A stretch of 7,488 nt of DNA, taken from Anaerolineae bacterium. Its GTDB lineage: Bacteria; Chloroflexota; Anaerolineae; B4-G1; SLSP01. This document shows, one piece after another, positions 1 through 5,139 of the stretch (positions are counted from its first letter, which is position 1; the number at the start of each line of letters is the position of its first letter). The notes below the pieces were generated by a model. The model was given only the letters and a program-made list of their open reading frames with translations, searched no databases and had not been told where the DNA came from. Where the stretch lies: the NCBI GenBank assembly GCA_016927095.1, contig JAFGNI010000649.1, forward strand, positions 1-7,488, in the 5' to 3' direction. The translations under genes and the position numbers were made by a program.

Positions 1-3
1 AAA

Positions 4-22
4 GCCCTGGTGTGGCCCAGGC
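4..22 (-). terminator. Possible terminator hairpin after the tail-anchored protein gene, cut by the window edge
   Basis: Read on the minus strand, GCCTGG and CCAGGGC can pair as a six-base-pair stem with one bulged G around a short loop. The stem begins one base after the TAG stop of the minus-strand gene, and three T residues follow before the window ends. The position suits a Rho-independent terminator, but the stem is imperfect and the rest of the T tract, if there is one, is out of sight. Confidence 0.35.
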
Positions 23-23
23 A

Positions 24-430
24 CTAAGGAATGGACACGCGCCCTAACATCACCAGGATCAGAAGGCCAATGACGATGACATCGAGCAAGAAGAGGACCG
101 TCAGCACGAGTTGCTGCCACGGCAGAAGCCCGGGTAGCCGCAAGCTAAACGAGCGCGATGGCTTCTCCGCCGTCGCAGCCTCCTCTTCCGCCTCCTCTGC
201 CTCCACCTGGTTCCGCAAGGTTTCCATGAGGTCTTGCGCAGATTCGTCCTCATCCGTCTCCGGTGCAACCGCTAGGGGTTCGACAACGGTCTGTGGCTCC
301 GGGGCAAAGGTGAAGGCATCCGAGGACTCAGACTCCACTGGCTCTGGCGCGCTTTCGGCTCCCTCTTCCTCTTCGTCTGGACCACCCTGCGCAGCCAATT
401 CAACCAGCCAATCGGGTATGTCGCTCATCA
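24..430 (-). CDS. Acidic tail-anchored membrane protein of unknown function
   Basis: I do not recognise a named family. The 134-residue product starts MSDIPDWLVELAA, a short hydrophobic motif. About residues 17-90 form a low-complexity linker rich in Glu, Ala, Pro and Ser that is probably disordered. After a short basic stretch (KPSRSFSLRLPG), residues about 107-129 form one strongly hydrophobic helix (LVLTVLFLLDVIVIGLLILV), and only about five residues follow it. This architecture suggests a C-terminally anchored protein with a cytoplasmic acidic arm; similar short IPDWL-plus-single-helix proteins occur, to my knowledge, in Chloroflexota. I chose the ATG at 430-428 over the GTG one codon upstream because GGAGGTGG (440-433) sits at good spacing from the ATG. 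It is transcribed divergently from mpg and has a good promoter at 497-525. The reading frame and membrane helix are clear; the role is unknown. Confidence 0.8.
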
Positions 431-432
431 CG

Positions 433-440
433 CCACCTCC
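433..440 (-). promoter_or_regulatory. Shine-Dalgarno site of the tail-anchored protein gene
   Basis: The minus strand reads GGAGGTGG six or fewer bases before the ATG at 430-428. This is a near-perfect anti-SD match. It decides the start in favour of the ATG over the GTG at 431-429, which would lie too close. Confidence 0.75.
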
Positions 441-474
441 GCTCGTTGAGATGCCCTGTCGTCCTCTTGGTTCT

Positions 475-483
475 TGCTAGCAT
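475..483 (+). promoter_or_regulatory. Weak extended -10 candidate for mpg
   Basis: TGCTAGCAT reads as a TGn extension followed by TAGCAT (4 of 6 matches to TATAAT). There is no recognisable -35 box at the right distance. Transcription would start about 490, only a few bases ahead of the GTG at 494, which would give an almost leaderless mRNA. This would fit the lack of a Shine-Dalgarno sequence there, but the evidence is weak. Confidence 0.25.
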
Positions 484-493
484 ATACCTTACT

Positions 494-1147
494 GTGAAAA
501 TACGCCAGCACGGCTCAGAAGTCAAATGGCCAGGTGCGCCCGGCGAATCCCAAGAAGGACGCGCGCCGCTTCCGCGAAGCTTCTACAGCCGCGAACCCGT
601 CGAGGTGGCGCGGGAGCTGATCGGGAAGCGCTTGGTGCGGGCCCTGGATGACGCGGTGCTGGTGAGCCGCATCGTCGAGACGGAGGCCTATCGCGGCACG
701 GGTGACGCAGCTTCTCACGCCTCCGGCGGGCGCACTGCACGCAACGCCCCGATGTTTGGTCCGCCCGGACACGCCTACGTCTACTTCATCTACGGGATGC
801 ACTGGATGTTCAATATCTCAGCACACCCGGCAGACGTCCCGGGGGCGGTGCTCATCAGAGCACTACAGCCCGAAGTCGGCATCGACACCATGCGCCGGCT
901 GCGCAATCAGTCGACCGGTCGCCTTCTGACCAACGGGCCGGCAAAGCTGGCGCAAGCGTTGGCCATTGACGGCACCCTCAATGATCTGGATCTATGCGCC
1001 AAGGGCGAGCTCATCGTTGTGACCGGCAGCCTCCAAGAAGGAGAGCGGATCGCTAATGGCCCCCGCGTCAGAGTACCCGGCGGCGCAGACGCCGAGCAGC
1101 GGCCTTGGCGCTTCTGGATCAAGGACAATCCCTGGGTCTCCAGCTAA
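494..1147 (+). CDS. mpg: 3-methyladenine DNA glycosylase (AAG/MPG family)
   Basis: This is a monofunctional DNA glycosylase that removes alkylated and deaminated purines such as 3-methyladenine and hypoxanthine, starting base excision repair. Numbered from the GTG at 494 (217 residues), the family landmarks are LPRSFYSREPVEVARELIGK near the start, then VETEAY with catalytic Glu64 and Tyr66. Next comes SHASGGRTARNAPMF with His75, then YVYFIYGMHWMFN with Tyr97 and Asn107. These correspond to human AAG Glu125, Tyr127, His136, Tyr159 and Asn169. NGPAKLAQAL and a C-terminal NGPRVRV complete the fold. The frame is open back to a TTG at 446, but that extension is hydrophobic and unlike the family. 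No start codon lies between 494 and the conserved LPRSFY, so GTG 494 is my choice, although neither site has a clear Shine-Dalgarno sequence. It is the only plus-strand gene and is probably monocistronic. Confidence 0.93.
   Translation: MKIRQHGSEVKWPGAPGESQEGRAPLPRSFYSREPVEVARELIGKRLVRALDDAVLVSRIVETEAYRGTGDAASHASGGRTARNAPMFGPPGHAYVYFIYGMHWMFNISAHPADVPGAVLIRALQPEVGIDTMRRLRNQSTGRLLTNGPAKLAQALAIDGTLNDLDLCAKGELIVVTGSLQEGERIANGPRVRVPGGADAEQRPWRFWIKDNPWVSS
497..525 (-). promoter_or_regulatory. Sigma-70-type promoter for the tail-anchored protein gene
   Basis: The minus strand carries TTGACT (525-520), a 17-base spacer and TATTTT (502-497), a good housekeeping promoter pattern. The predicted transcript would start near 490 and have a leader of about 60 bases before the ATG at 430. 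The element lies inside the 5' end of the divergent mpg reading frame if mpg starts at the GTG at 494, so the two genes would share this DNA. Confidence 0.6.
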
Positions 1148-1198
1148 CGCAGGCACCCTCCTATCCAGCCCGGAAGCCGCACAACCCAGGATCTCAGA

Positions 1199-2518
1199 TC
1201 AGACCACGAATCTCTCTCTGAGGATCTCCTCCAGCGTGGGACGCCCAATGACCTGTAGCTCATAGCGAACCCTCTCCATAGGATGATCGCTCTTGAGCAG
1301 GCGCGTGAGATCGATGGGCGTTCCAACAAGCACCAAGTCACAGGGCGTGGCGTTGATTGTCTCCTCCAGGTCGCGTATCTGCGCATCCCCATAGCCCATG
1401 GCGGGCAGAACTTGGCCCGTGGTCGGATACTTCCTATAGGTTGCCGCGATGGATGCCACGGCATAGGGCCGCGGGTCAACGACTTCGGCGGCACCAAAGC
1501 GCTGGGCAGCAACATAGCCGGCGCCATAAGCCATCTCTCCGTGTGTGAGCGTGGGGCCATCCTCGATGACCAAGACGCGCTTGCCGCGGATGCGCTCGGG
1601 GTGATCCACATAGAGGGGTGAAGCCGCCTCAACCACCGTGGCGTCGGGGTTCAGGCGTCCGATATTCTCGTAGATCTTGCGGACGCCCGCGTAATCAGCC
1701 GTCTCCATCTTGTTGATGACCAAAACATCCGCAGCACGGAAGTTCGACTCTCCAGGGTAGTAGGCCACCTCGTGACCGGCACGGTGTGGATCGGTCACAG
1801 TGATCCAGAGGTCGGGCTTGTAGAAGGGCAGATCGTTGTTGCCGCCGTCCCAGACGACAACGTCGGCCTCCTGCTCGGCCTGGCGCAGGATTGCCTCATA
1901 GTCAACCCCCGCATAGACGACGATACCCCGATCCAGATGCGGCTCGTACTCCTCGCGCTCCTCGATGGTGCACTGATGTCTATCTAGATCCGCGTAGGTG
2001 GCGAAGCGCTGCACAGCCTGCTTCGCCAGATCGCCATAGGGCATGGGATGTCGCACGGCTACGATCTTCAGCCCGCTCTTCTGCAGCGTATCGCAAACAT
2101 GGCGCGTGGTCTGGGACTTCCCACACCCGGTCCGGACAGCACAGACTGCTACGACAGGTTTCTCACTCTTCAGCATCGTGGCGTGCCCGCCCATCAGGCG
2201 AAAGTCGGCACCGTGGGCAATGACCAAGGAGGCCTTGTGCATAACGTACTCGTGGGGCACGTCAGAGTACGAGAAGACAACCTGTCCGACATCCTGCTGC
2301 TCAATGAGATCGCCCAAGTCATCTTCGGGATAGATCCGGATGCCATCAGGATAGAGGGGACCTGCCAACTCAGCCGGATAGCGCCGGCCTTCGATGTTGG
2401 GTATCTGCGTTGCCGTAAAGGCAACGACGTCATAGCGCTGATTGTCGCGGAAGTAGGTGTTGAAGTTGTGGAAGTCCCGTCCGGCAGCCCCCATGATAAT
2501 CGCCCGAATCCTCGCCAT
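1199..2518 (-). CDS. Cyclic 2,3-diphosphoglycerate synthetase-like GTPase
   Basis: The 439-residue protein belongs to the predicted GTPase family named after the archaeal cyclic 2,3-diphosphoglycerate synthetase, which closes 2,3-diphosphoglycerate into a cyclic anhydride at the expense of ATP. The N-terminal part (about 1-120) looks Rossmann-like and opens with IMGAAGRDFHNFN. A P-loop-like GCGKS follows at 131-135 within AVRTGCGKSQTTR; it is slightly off the classical pattern because Val occupies the usual Ala/Gly position. VVWDGGNNDLPFYKPDL (221-237) resembles a Walker B region, followed by DPHRAGHE (243-250) and an NK-containing base-recognition candidate (INKMETAD, 268-275). The length matches the family. 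AAAGGAG stands upstream of the ATG with nine bases between. The gene converges on mpg with about 51 bases between the ends and no clear terminator. Family assignment is strong. The substrate in this bacterium is unknown, and the synthetase name may be misleading. Confidence 0.85.
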   Translation of the reverse strand: MARIRAIIMGAAGRDFHNFNTYFRDNQRYDVVAFTATQIPNIEGRRYPAELAGPLYPDGIRIYPEDDLGDLIEQQDVGQVVFSYSDVPHEYVMHKASLVIAHGADFRLMGGHATMLKSEKPVVAVCAVRTGCGKSQTTRHVCDTLQKSGLKIVAVRHPMPYGDLAKQAVQRFATYADLDRHQCTIEEREEYEPHLDRGIVVYAGVDYEAILRQAEQEADVVVWDGGNNDLPFYKPDLWITVTDPHRAGHEVAYYPGESNFRAADVLVINKMETADYAGVRKIYENIGRLNPDATVVEAASPLYVDHPERIRGKRVLVIEDGPTLTHGEMAYGAGYVAAQRFGAAEVVDPRPYAVASIAATYRKYPTTGQVLPAMGYGDAQIRDLEETINATPCDLVLVGTPIDLTRLLKSDHPMERVRYELQVIGRPTLEEILRERFVV

Positions 2519-2527
2519 AGATCCCTG

Positions 2528-2534
2528 CTCCTTT
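2528..2534 (-). promoter_or_regulatory. Shine-Dalgarno site of the GTPase gene
   Basis: The minus strand reads AAAGGAG nine bases upstream of the ATG at 2518-2516. It supports that start, which also fits the conserved N-terminal GRDFHNFN motif lying 13 residues in. Confidence 0.65.
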
Positions 2535-2550
2535 CAGAACGTTGTTAGGT

Positions 2551-2579
2551 TGACGCCATAAGAGGAGGGCATGGCGTCA
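2551..2579 (-). repeat. Perfect 9-bp inverted repeat in the GTPase gene leader
   Basis: TGACGCCAT (2551-2559) and ATGGCGTCA (2571-2579) are exact reverse complements separated by 11 bases (AAGAGGAGGGC on the plus strand). The element lies between the predicted transcription start near 2608 and the ribosome binding site. It could form a hairpin in the mRNA or act as an operator for a dimeric regulator. No T tract follows it on either strand, so it is not a Rho-independent terminator. Confidence 0.7.
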
Positions 2580-2614
2580 CCAGATTCTACGATAGGGTCC
2601 TGCAACATGATGGA

Positions 2615-2643
2615 AGCATAGATCAGCAACCCGTAACGCTCAA
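2615..2643 (-). promoter_or_regulatory. Sigma-70-type promoter for the GTPase gene
   Basis: The minus strand has TTGAGC (2643-2638), a 17-base spacer and TATGCT (2620-2615). Transcription would begin near 2608 and leave a leader of about 90 bases that contains the inverted repeat. The -35 box overlaps a short palindrome, GCTCA-AG-TGAGC (2638-2649), which could be an operator. The promoter lies just beyond the terminator of the upstream nusB gene, as expected for an independent unit. Confidence 0.55.
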
Positions 2644-2655
2644 GTGAGCTTCGAG

Positions 2656-2700
2656 AAAAAAGCGGCGCGATTCCTCACTGTCAAGACGGAATCGCGCCGC
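2656..2700 (-). terminator. Rho-independent terminator after nusB
   Basis: The arms GCGGCGCGATTC (2662-2673) and GAATCGCGCCGC (2689-2700) pair perfectly over 12 bp, with a possible thirteenth pair (2674/2688). On the minus strand the stem is followed directly by six T residues (2661-2656). It begins 27 bases after the nusB stop, so it ends the asp23-nusB transcript. The plus strand has no T tract, so it works in one direction only. Confidence 0.92.
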
Positions 2701-2727
2701 GATCAATCGCAGCATACGTGTCCAGGA

Positions 2728-3174
2728 CTACCGCTCGCCCTGGGCCTCTAGGAGTGCTTGTGTGACCTCTTGCTGGTGAGGAACGAGTGCACCTAGCACA
2801 CCGTTCACGAATCTGGGTGAGCTATCGGTGCCATACGCCTTCGCCAGCTCGACAGCTTCATTGATGGCTACTTTGACCGGTACACGGCCCGCCGTGAACT
2901 CATAGAGCGCCATTCGGAGAAGATTGCGGTCAACGACAGCCACCTGATCCAGAGGCCACTCGGGTGCATGGGACTGGATGTAGTCATCCAGCTGATGCAC
3001 AACCGCCAAGATGCCGTAGACGAGCTTACCGGCATAGGTCTGTACGCGGGCCGTTAGGTTCTCCTCGGTTTCGAAACGCTCCTGGAGGACCGTCGCAGGT
3101 GGGTGGCCGACAAGGTCGATCTCGTAGAGGGCTTTCAGTGCCAATTCGCGAGCCAGGCGCCGTTCGCCCTTCAT
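2728..3174 (-). CDS. nusB: Transcription antitermination factor NusB
   Basis: NusB pairs with NusE (ribosomal protein S10) on boxA RNA and promotes antitermination in rRNA operons. The 148-residue product matches the usual size. It has RLARELALKALYEID near the start, VDRNLLRMALYE at 81-92, and a C-terminal block with INEAVELAKAYGTDSSPRF and VNGVLGAL (about 104-130), all family hallmarks of this all-helical fold. The frame is open to 3252, but I chose the ATG at 3174 because it gives the standard N terminus, has AGGTG seven bases upstream, and avoids overlap with the preceding gene. It follows the Asp23 gene by 53 bases in the same direction, so the two are probably co-transcribed, and a strong terminator stands just downstream. 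Confidence 0.93.
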   Translation of the reverse strand: MKGERRLARELALKALYEIDLVGHPPATVLQERFETEENLTARVQTYAGKLVYGILAVVHQLDDYIQSHAPEWPLDQVAVVDRNLLRMALYEFTAGRVPVKVAINEAVELAKAYGTDSSPRFVNGVLGALVPHQQEVTQALLEAQGER

Positions 3175-3227
3175 ACGCGAGCACCTGCCCACAACCGGAG
3201 AAGCATCACCAGACCGCGTAACATAGG

Positions 3228-3590
3228 CTAGCTGGATTCCACCTCCGACCAATCCTCGGCCTTGGGATACTCAACGTCCTCGATATGGACGTTGACCGCC
3301 TCAACAGGCATACCAATCATCTGCTGCACGGCACGGGTCACCTCGTACTGTACCTTGCGGCCCAACTGCAGCAGGCTCTGATCGGGACCGGCGATGATAT
3401 GGAGATCAACGATCACCCGGTCATCCTTGACCTGGACCACCACCGATTTGCCGGCGACACCTAACAGACGGTCGACATCGCGCTCGGCGATGCCCGCCAC
3501 GCCCGGCACCCCCAGTGTCGTGAGACGAGCAATCGTCTCCAGCACTGTCGGCTCAACTGTCACAGCACCAGGAATCGCACTTCGCGCCAT
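3228..3590 (-). CDS. Asp23/Gls24 family (DUF322) protein
   Basis: This 120-residue protein belongs to the Asp23/Gls24 family, small alpha/beta proteins linked to envelope stress or membrane-associated scaffolding in Gram-positive bacteria; the exact role elsewhere is unclear. Diagnostic stretches are PGAVTVEPTVLETIARLTTL (7-26), GVPGVAGI (27-34), a beta segment VVVQVKDDRVIVDLHII (50-66), and VQYEVTRAVQQMIGMPVEAV (80-99) followed by VNVHIEDVEY. There is no signal peptide or membrane helix, so it is cytoplasmic or peripheral. A GGTGGGGTG stretch precedes the ATG closely. It sits immediately upstream of nusB, a pairing that is common in Firmicutes and related bacteria, and the two form a likely operon. 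I leave the gene symbol empty because several paralogue names are in use. Confidence 0.9.
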   Translation of the reverse strand: MARSAIPGAVTVEPTVLETIARLTTLGVPGVAGIAERDVDRLLGVAGKSVVVQVKDDRVIVDLHIIAGPDQSLLQLGRKVQYEVTRAVQQMIGMPVEAVNVHIEDVEYPKAEDWSEVESS

Positions 3591-3627
3591 GTGTCACCCC
3601 ACCGTGCCGACCGATACCTTCCATCCC

Positions 3628-3656
3628 AAAAACATACGGGCCTCCGTAGAGGCCCG
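3628..3656 (-). terminator. Terminator-like hairpin between rpmF and the Asp23 gene
   Basis: CGGGCCTC (3637-3644) and GAGGCCCG (3649-3656) pair over 8 bp around a four-base loop. On the minus strand the stem is followed by TATG and then five T residues (3632-3628). It stands about 120 bases past the rpmF stop and about 40 bases before the Asp23 start. It could end the rpmF transcript or, if the promoter at 3695-3723 is real, act as an attenuator in the asp23-nusB leader. The short offset before the T run lowers the confidence slightly. Confidence 0.7.
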
Positions 3657-3694
3657 CTCGCAGGAAACGCTCATAAGGTCCCCGCTCGAAATCA

Positions 3695-3723
3695 AAGGTA
3701 GACACACCCGGTTGAGCTGGCAA
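3695..3723 (-). promoter_or_regulatory. Weak promoter candidate for asp23-nusB
   Basis: On the minus strand TTGCCA (3723-3718) is followed after 17 bases by TACCTT (3700-3695). The -35 box is good and the -10 box poor (3 of 6). It lies upstream of the hairpin at 3628-3656, so transcripts from it would have to pass that hairpin. I saw no better promoter between the hairpin and the Asp23 start. Confidence 0.3.
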
Positions 3724-3774
3724 CCGACCGGGAGCAACTGGGCAAGAGCGCACCACGCCTGAGCGACTGCGATC

Positions 3775-3966
3775 CTATCCCTCGTCGACCTTAAGAACAT
3801 CGCGCCCTCGATAGTGTCCGCAGTTCGCGCACACGTGATAGGGCCGCACCAACTCTCCGCACTCCTCGCACGCGACGAGCGTCGGCAGCTTTGCTGTAGG
3901 ATAGCTATTTGCCCGCCGTCGATCACGCCGACTGCGCGGGGTTCTCCTCTTTGGTACCGCAGGCAT
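3775..3966 (-). CDS. rpmF: 50S ribosomal protein L32
   Basis: L32 is a small, basic structural protein of the large ribosomal subunit. The 63-residue product begins MPAVPKRRTPRSRRDRRRA, the classic arginine-rich start (mature protein after Met removal PAVPKRR). It has a zinc ribbon with CEEC at 33-36 and CANC at 46-49, so this is the zinc-binding (C+) form; many genomes also carry zinc-free copies, which cannot be judged here. Length and charge are typical. A purine-rich AGGGAGAG precedes the ATG by about a dozen bases. A consensus promoter stands upstream at 4062-4089 and a terminator-like hairpin downstream at 3628-3656, so it can be expressed alone. In many bacteria rpmF follows a DUF177 (YceD) gene; here it follows a coiled-coil gene instead. 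Confidence 0.95.
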   Translation of the reverse strand: MPAVPKRRTPRSRRDRRRANSYPTAKLPTLVACEECGELVRPYHVCANCGHYRGRDVLKVDEG

Positions 3967-4061
3967 CGCTAATCACTCTCCCTCATATAGTGCTTCATCC
4001 TTCGCCCTGACAGGGAAGCTGCCTCTCCCGAGTTCTAGCCCCTGGACAGAACGCAAAAGAC

Positions 4062-4089
4062 ATTATACCGGTATGCAGCGTTCTGTCAA
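4062..4089 (-). promoter_or_regulatory. Consensus sigma-70 promoter for rpmF
   Basis: The minus strand has perfect TTGACA (4089-4084) and perfect TATAAT (4067-4062) boxes separated by 16 bases. Transcription would begin near 4055 and give a leader of about 90 bases before the rpmF ATG. The TGA stop of the upstream coiled-coil gene (4088-4086) is part of the -35 box. Such a match to consensus fits the high demand for ribosomal protein. Confidence 0.85.
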
Positions 4090-4556
4090 ACTCTGCGCTC
4101 GTTCAGCGAGGATTCGCGATCGGCCTCGAGCCGGTGAAGACCATTCTCAGCCACCCGCAACAGTCGCGTTAGCTCCGCCTGAAGCTGGCTGAGCGAGTTG
4201 AACACATACTCGTCGGCGTCCGATCGTAAGCGATCGGATGTCTGCCGTGCCTCCTGCACGATCATCCGAGCCTGGCGTTGCGCATCGACGACAAACTGGT
4301 GACTGGATGCCAGACGCTCGCCTTCCTCACGCGCATCCACAATGATCCGCTCAGCTTGCTGACGGGCTGCCTCGATAACCGCGTCGCTCTCCTGTACAAC
4401 CCGACGCGCCTGTTCCACCTCCTCAGGCACTGCTTGCCGCAGTTGAGCAAGGTGACCACGGATCTCGTCCTCATTCACCATGCGGTTCCCGAGGAATTTG
4501 GGACACTCTTCGAGAATGTAGCGCTCCAACCGATCGATCAGGAAGTCGACATCCAT
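4086..4556 (-). CDS. Coiled-coil protein resembling ATP synthase subunit B/E/H or DivIVA
   Basis: The function is not known. The 156-residue product is soluble, with no signal peptide or membrane helix. It starts MDVDFLIDRLERYILE and has a short conserved-looking segment with GNRMVNEDEI (23-32). From about residue 43 to 145 it is an almost continuous coiled coil full of Glu, Arg, Gln and Ala, for example EEVEQARRVVQESDAV and ARQQAERIIVDAREEGERL. The AERII-x-AREE-x-ER pattern resembles the stalk subunits of V/A-type ATPases and DivIVA-like scaffolds. Database names such as V-ATPase subunit H for such proteins probably reflect only the coiled coil. To my knowledge a protein of this type next to coaD and rpmF is common in Chloroflexota. 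GGAGG lies just before the ATG. It follows coaD after 83 bases, probably in the same transcript. Its stop codon lies within the rpmF promoter. Confidence 0.8.
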   Translation of the reverse strand: MDVDFLIDRLERYILEECPKFLGNRMVNEDEIRGHLAQLRQAVPEEVEQARRVVQESDAVIEAARQQAERIIVDAREEGERLASSHQFVVDAQRQARMIVQEARQTSDRLRSDADEYVFNSLSQLQAELTRLLRVAENGLHRLEADRESSLNERRV

Positions 4557-4639
4557 ACGCCCTCCGCTTTCCGCAGCGCGAAGCCGTGTCTCGCTCTCTG
4601 GAAACTCAGGTTCATAGGTCCGAACACATCACACGCGGA

Positions 4640-5122
4640 TCACGTCGACGCACGCCTTGCCGCCAGTGCGCTCAGCACTAGGGGAGGTGCCATACCTGAG
4701 ACGTCTCCGCCAGCCATGAACACCTCTTTGACCAGACTTGCACTAACAAAAGCATACTCATACCGCGTCATCAAGCAAATCGTCTCCATAGAGGGGGAGA
4801 GCTGTTGGTTCATCAGCGCCATCTGGTACTCGCGCTCGAAATCGGAGATCACACGTAGACCGCGGACCAGGGTCTGCGCCCCTAGTTTGTGCGCAAAGTC
4901 GACCGTGAGCCCGTCGTAGGCTCGCACTTCCACATTCCGGAAAGGGGCTAGGACTTCGCGAGCAAGCGCGACCCGCTCTTCGGCAGAGAACAACAACGAC
5001 TTGTCCGGGCGTGCGTAGATACCGACGACCAGACGATCGAAGAGAGCCGCGGCACGCTGAGCGATGTCCATGTGCCCGAAGTGGATAGGGTCGAATGATC
5101 CTGGATAGACAGCTGTCCGCAT
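4640..5122 (-). CDS. coaD: Phosphopantetheine adenylyltransferase
   Basis: CoaD transfers AMP from ATP to 4'-phosphopantetheine, giving dephospho-CoA and pyrophosphate, the penultimate step of coenzyme A synthesis. The 160-residue product has the expected length. The nucleotidyltransferase signature is PGSFDPIHFGH at 7-17, with the (T/H)xGH motif as H14-F-G-H17. K41 in ARPDKSLLF corresponds to the conserved phosphopantetheine-site lysine. RGLRVISDFEREYQMA (87-102) and the C-terminal FVSASLVKEV (125-134; usually SSS, here SAS) are also present. The ATG follows AGGAGGGAG by a suitable distance. It lies 14 bases after recG, and the recG stop overlaps its ribosome binding region, so the two are almost certainly co-transcribed. 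In many bacteria the methyltransferase gene rsmD lies directly before coaD; it is not present at this place here. Confidence 0.96.
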   Translation of the reverse strand: MRTAVYPGSFDPIHFGHMDIAQRAAALFDRLVVGIYARPDKSLLFSAEERVALAREVLAPFRNVEVRAYDGLTVDFAHKLGAQTLVRGLRVISDFEREYQMALMNQQLSPSMETICLMTRYEYAFVSASLVKEVFMAGGDVSGMAPPLVLSALAARRAST

Positions 5123-5130
5123 AGGCCCGC

Positions 5131-5139
5131 TCCCTCCTA
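5131..5139 (-). promoter_or_regulatory. coaD Shine-Dalgarno fused with the recG stop codon
   Basis: On the minus strand the recG stop TAG runs directly into the ribosome binding site as TAGGAGGGA, about eight to ten bases before the coaD ATG. Ribosomes ending on recG would sit on the coaD initiation region, which suggests translational coupling. Confidence 0.6.

Noticed and set aside
446..493. N-terminal extension of mpg from a TTG start, resembling a signal peptide (hydrophobic stretch)
   Set aside because: It has no Shine-Dalgarno sequence, is unlike known AAG proteins, and a secreted DNA glycosylase makes no sense. The GTG at 494 is preferred.
1148..1240. Bidirectional terminator between mpg and the GTPase gene
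   Set aside because: Only an imperfect GATC/CTCAG-type pairing without a T tract is visible, and it falls partly in the GTPase coding region.
2048..2548. Plus-strand open frame of 166 codons antisense to the GTPase
   Set aside because: It lies over a well-conserved GTPase coding region, shows no domain and has no supporting start signal.
2656..2684. TTGACA inside the nusB terminator loop as a -35 box for the GTPase gene
   Set aside because: At the correct spacing the -10 position is the T tract of the terminator, which does not resemble TATAAT. The TTGAGC/TATGCT pair downstream is better.
3175..3252. Longer nusB start at 3252 (26 extra residues)
   Set aside because: It would overlap the end of the Asp23 gene, and the added residues do not resemble NusB. 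The ATG at 3174 gives the usual N terminus and has AGGTG upstream.
4005..4015. CCCTGACAGGG palindrome in the rpmF leader as an operator or L32 autoregulation site
   Set aside because: It is only five pairs with a one-base centre, which is easily met by chance, and no second element supports it.
4278..4919. Long plus-strand open frame of 213 codons
   Set aside because: It is antisense to the coiled-coil gene and coaD, crosses the gap between them, and has no family resemblance. It is a shadow of real genes on the other strand.
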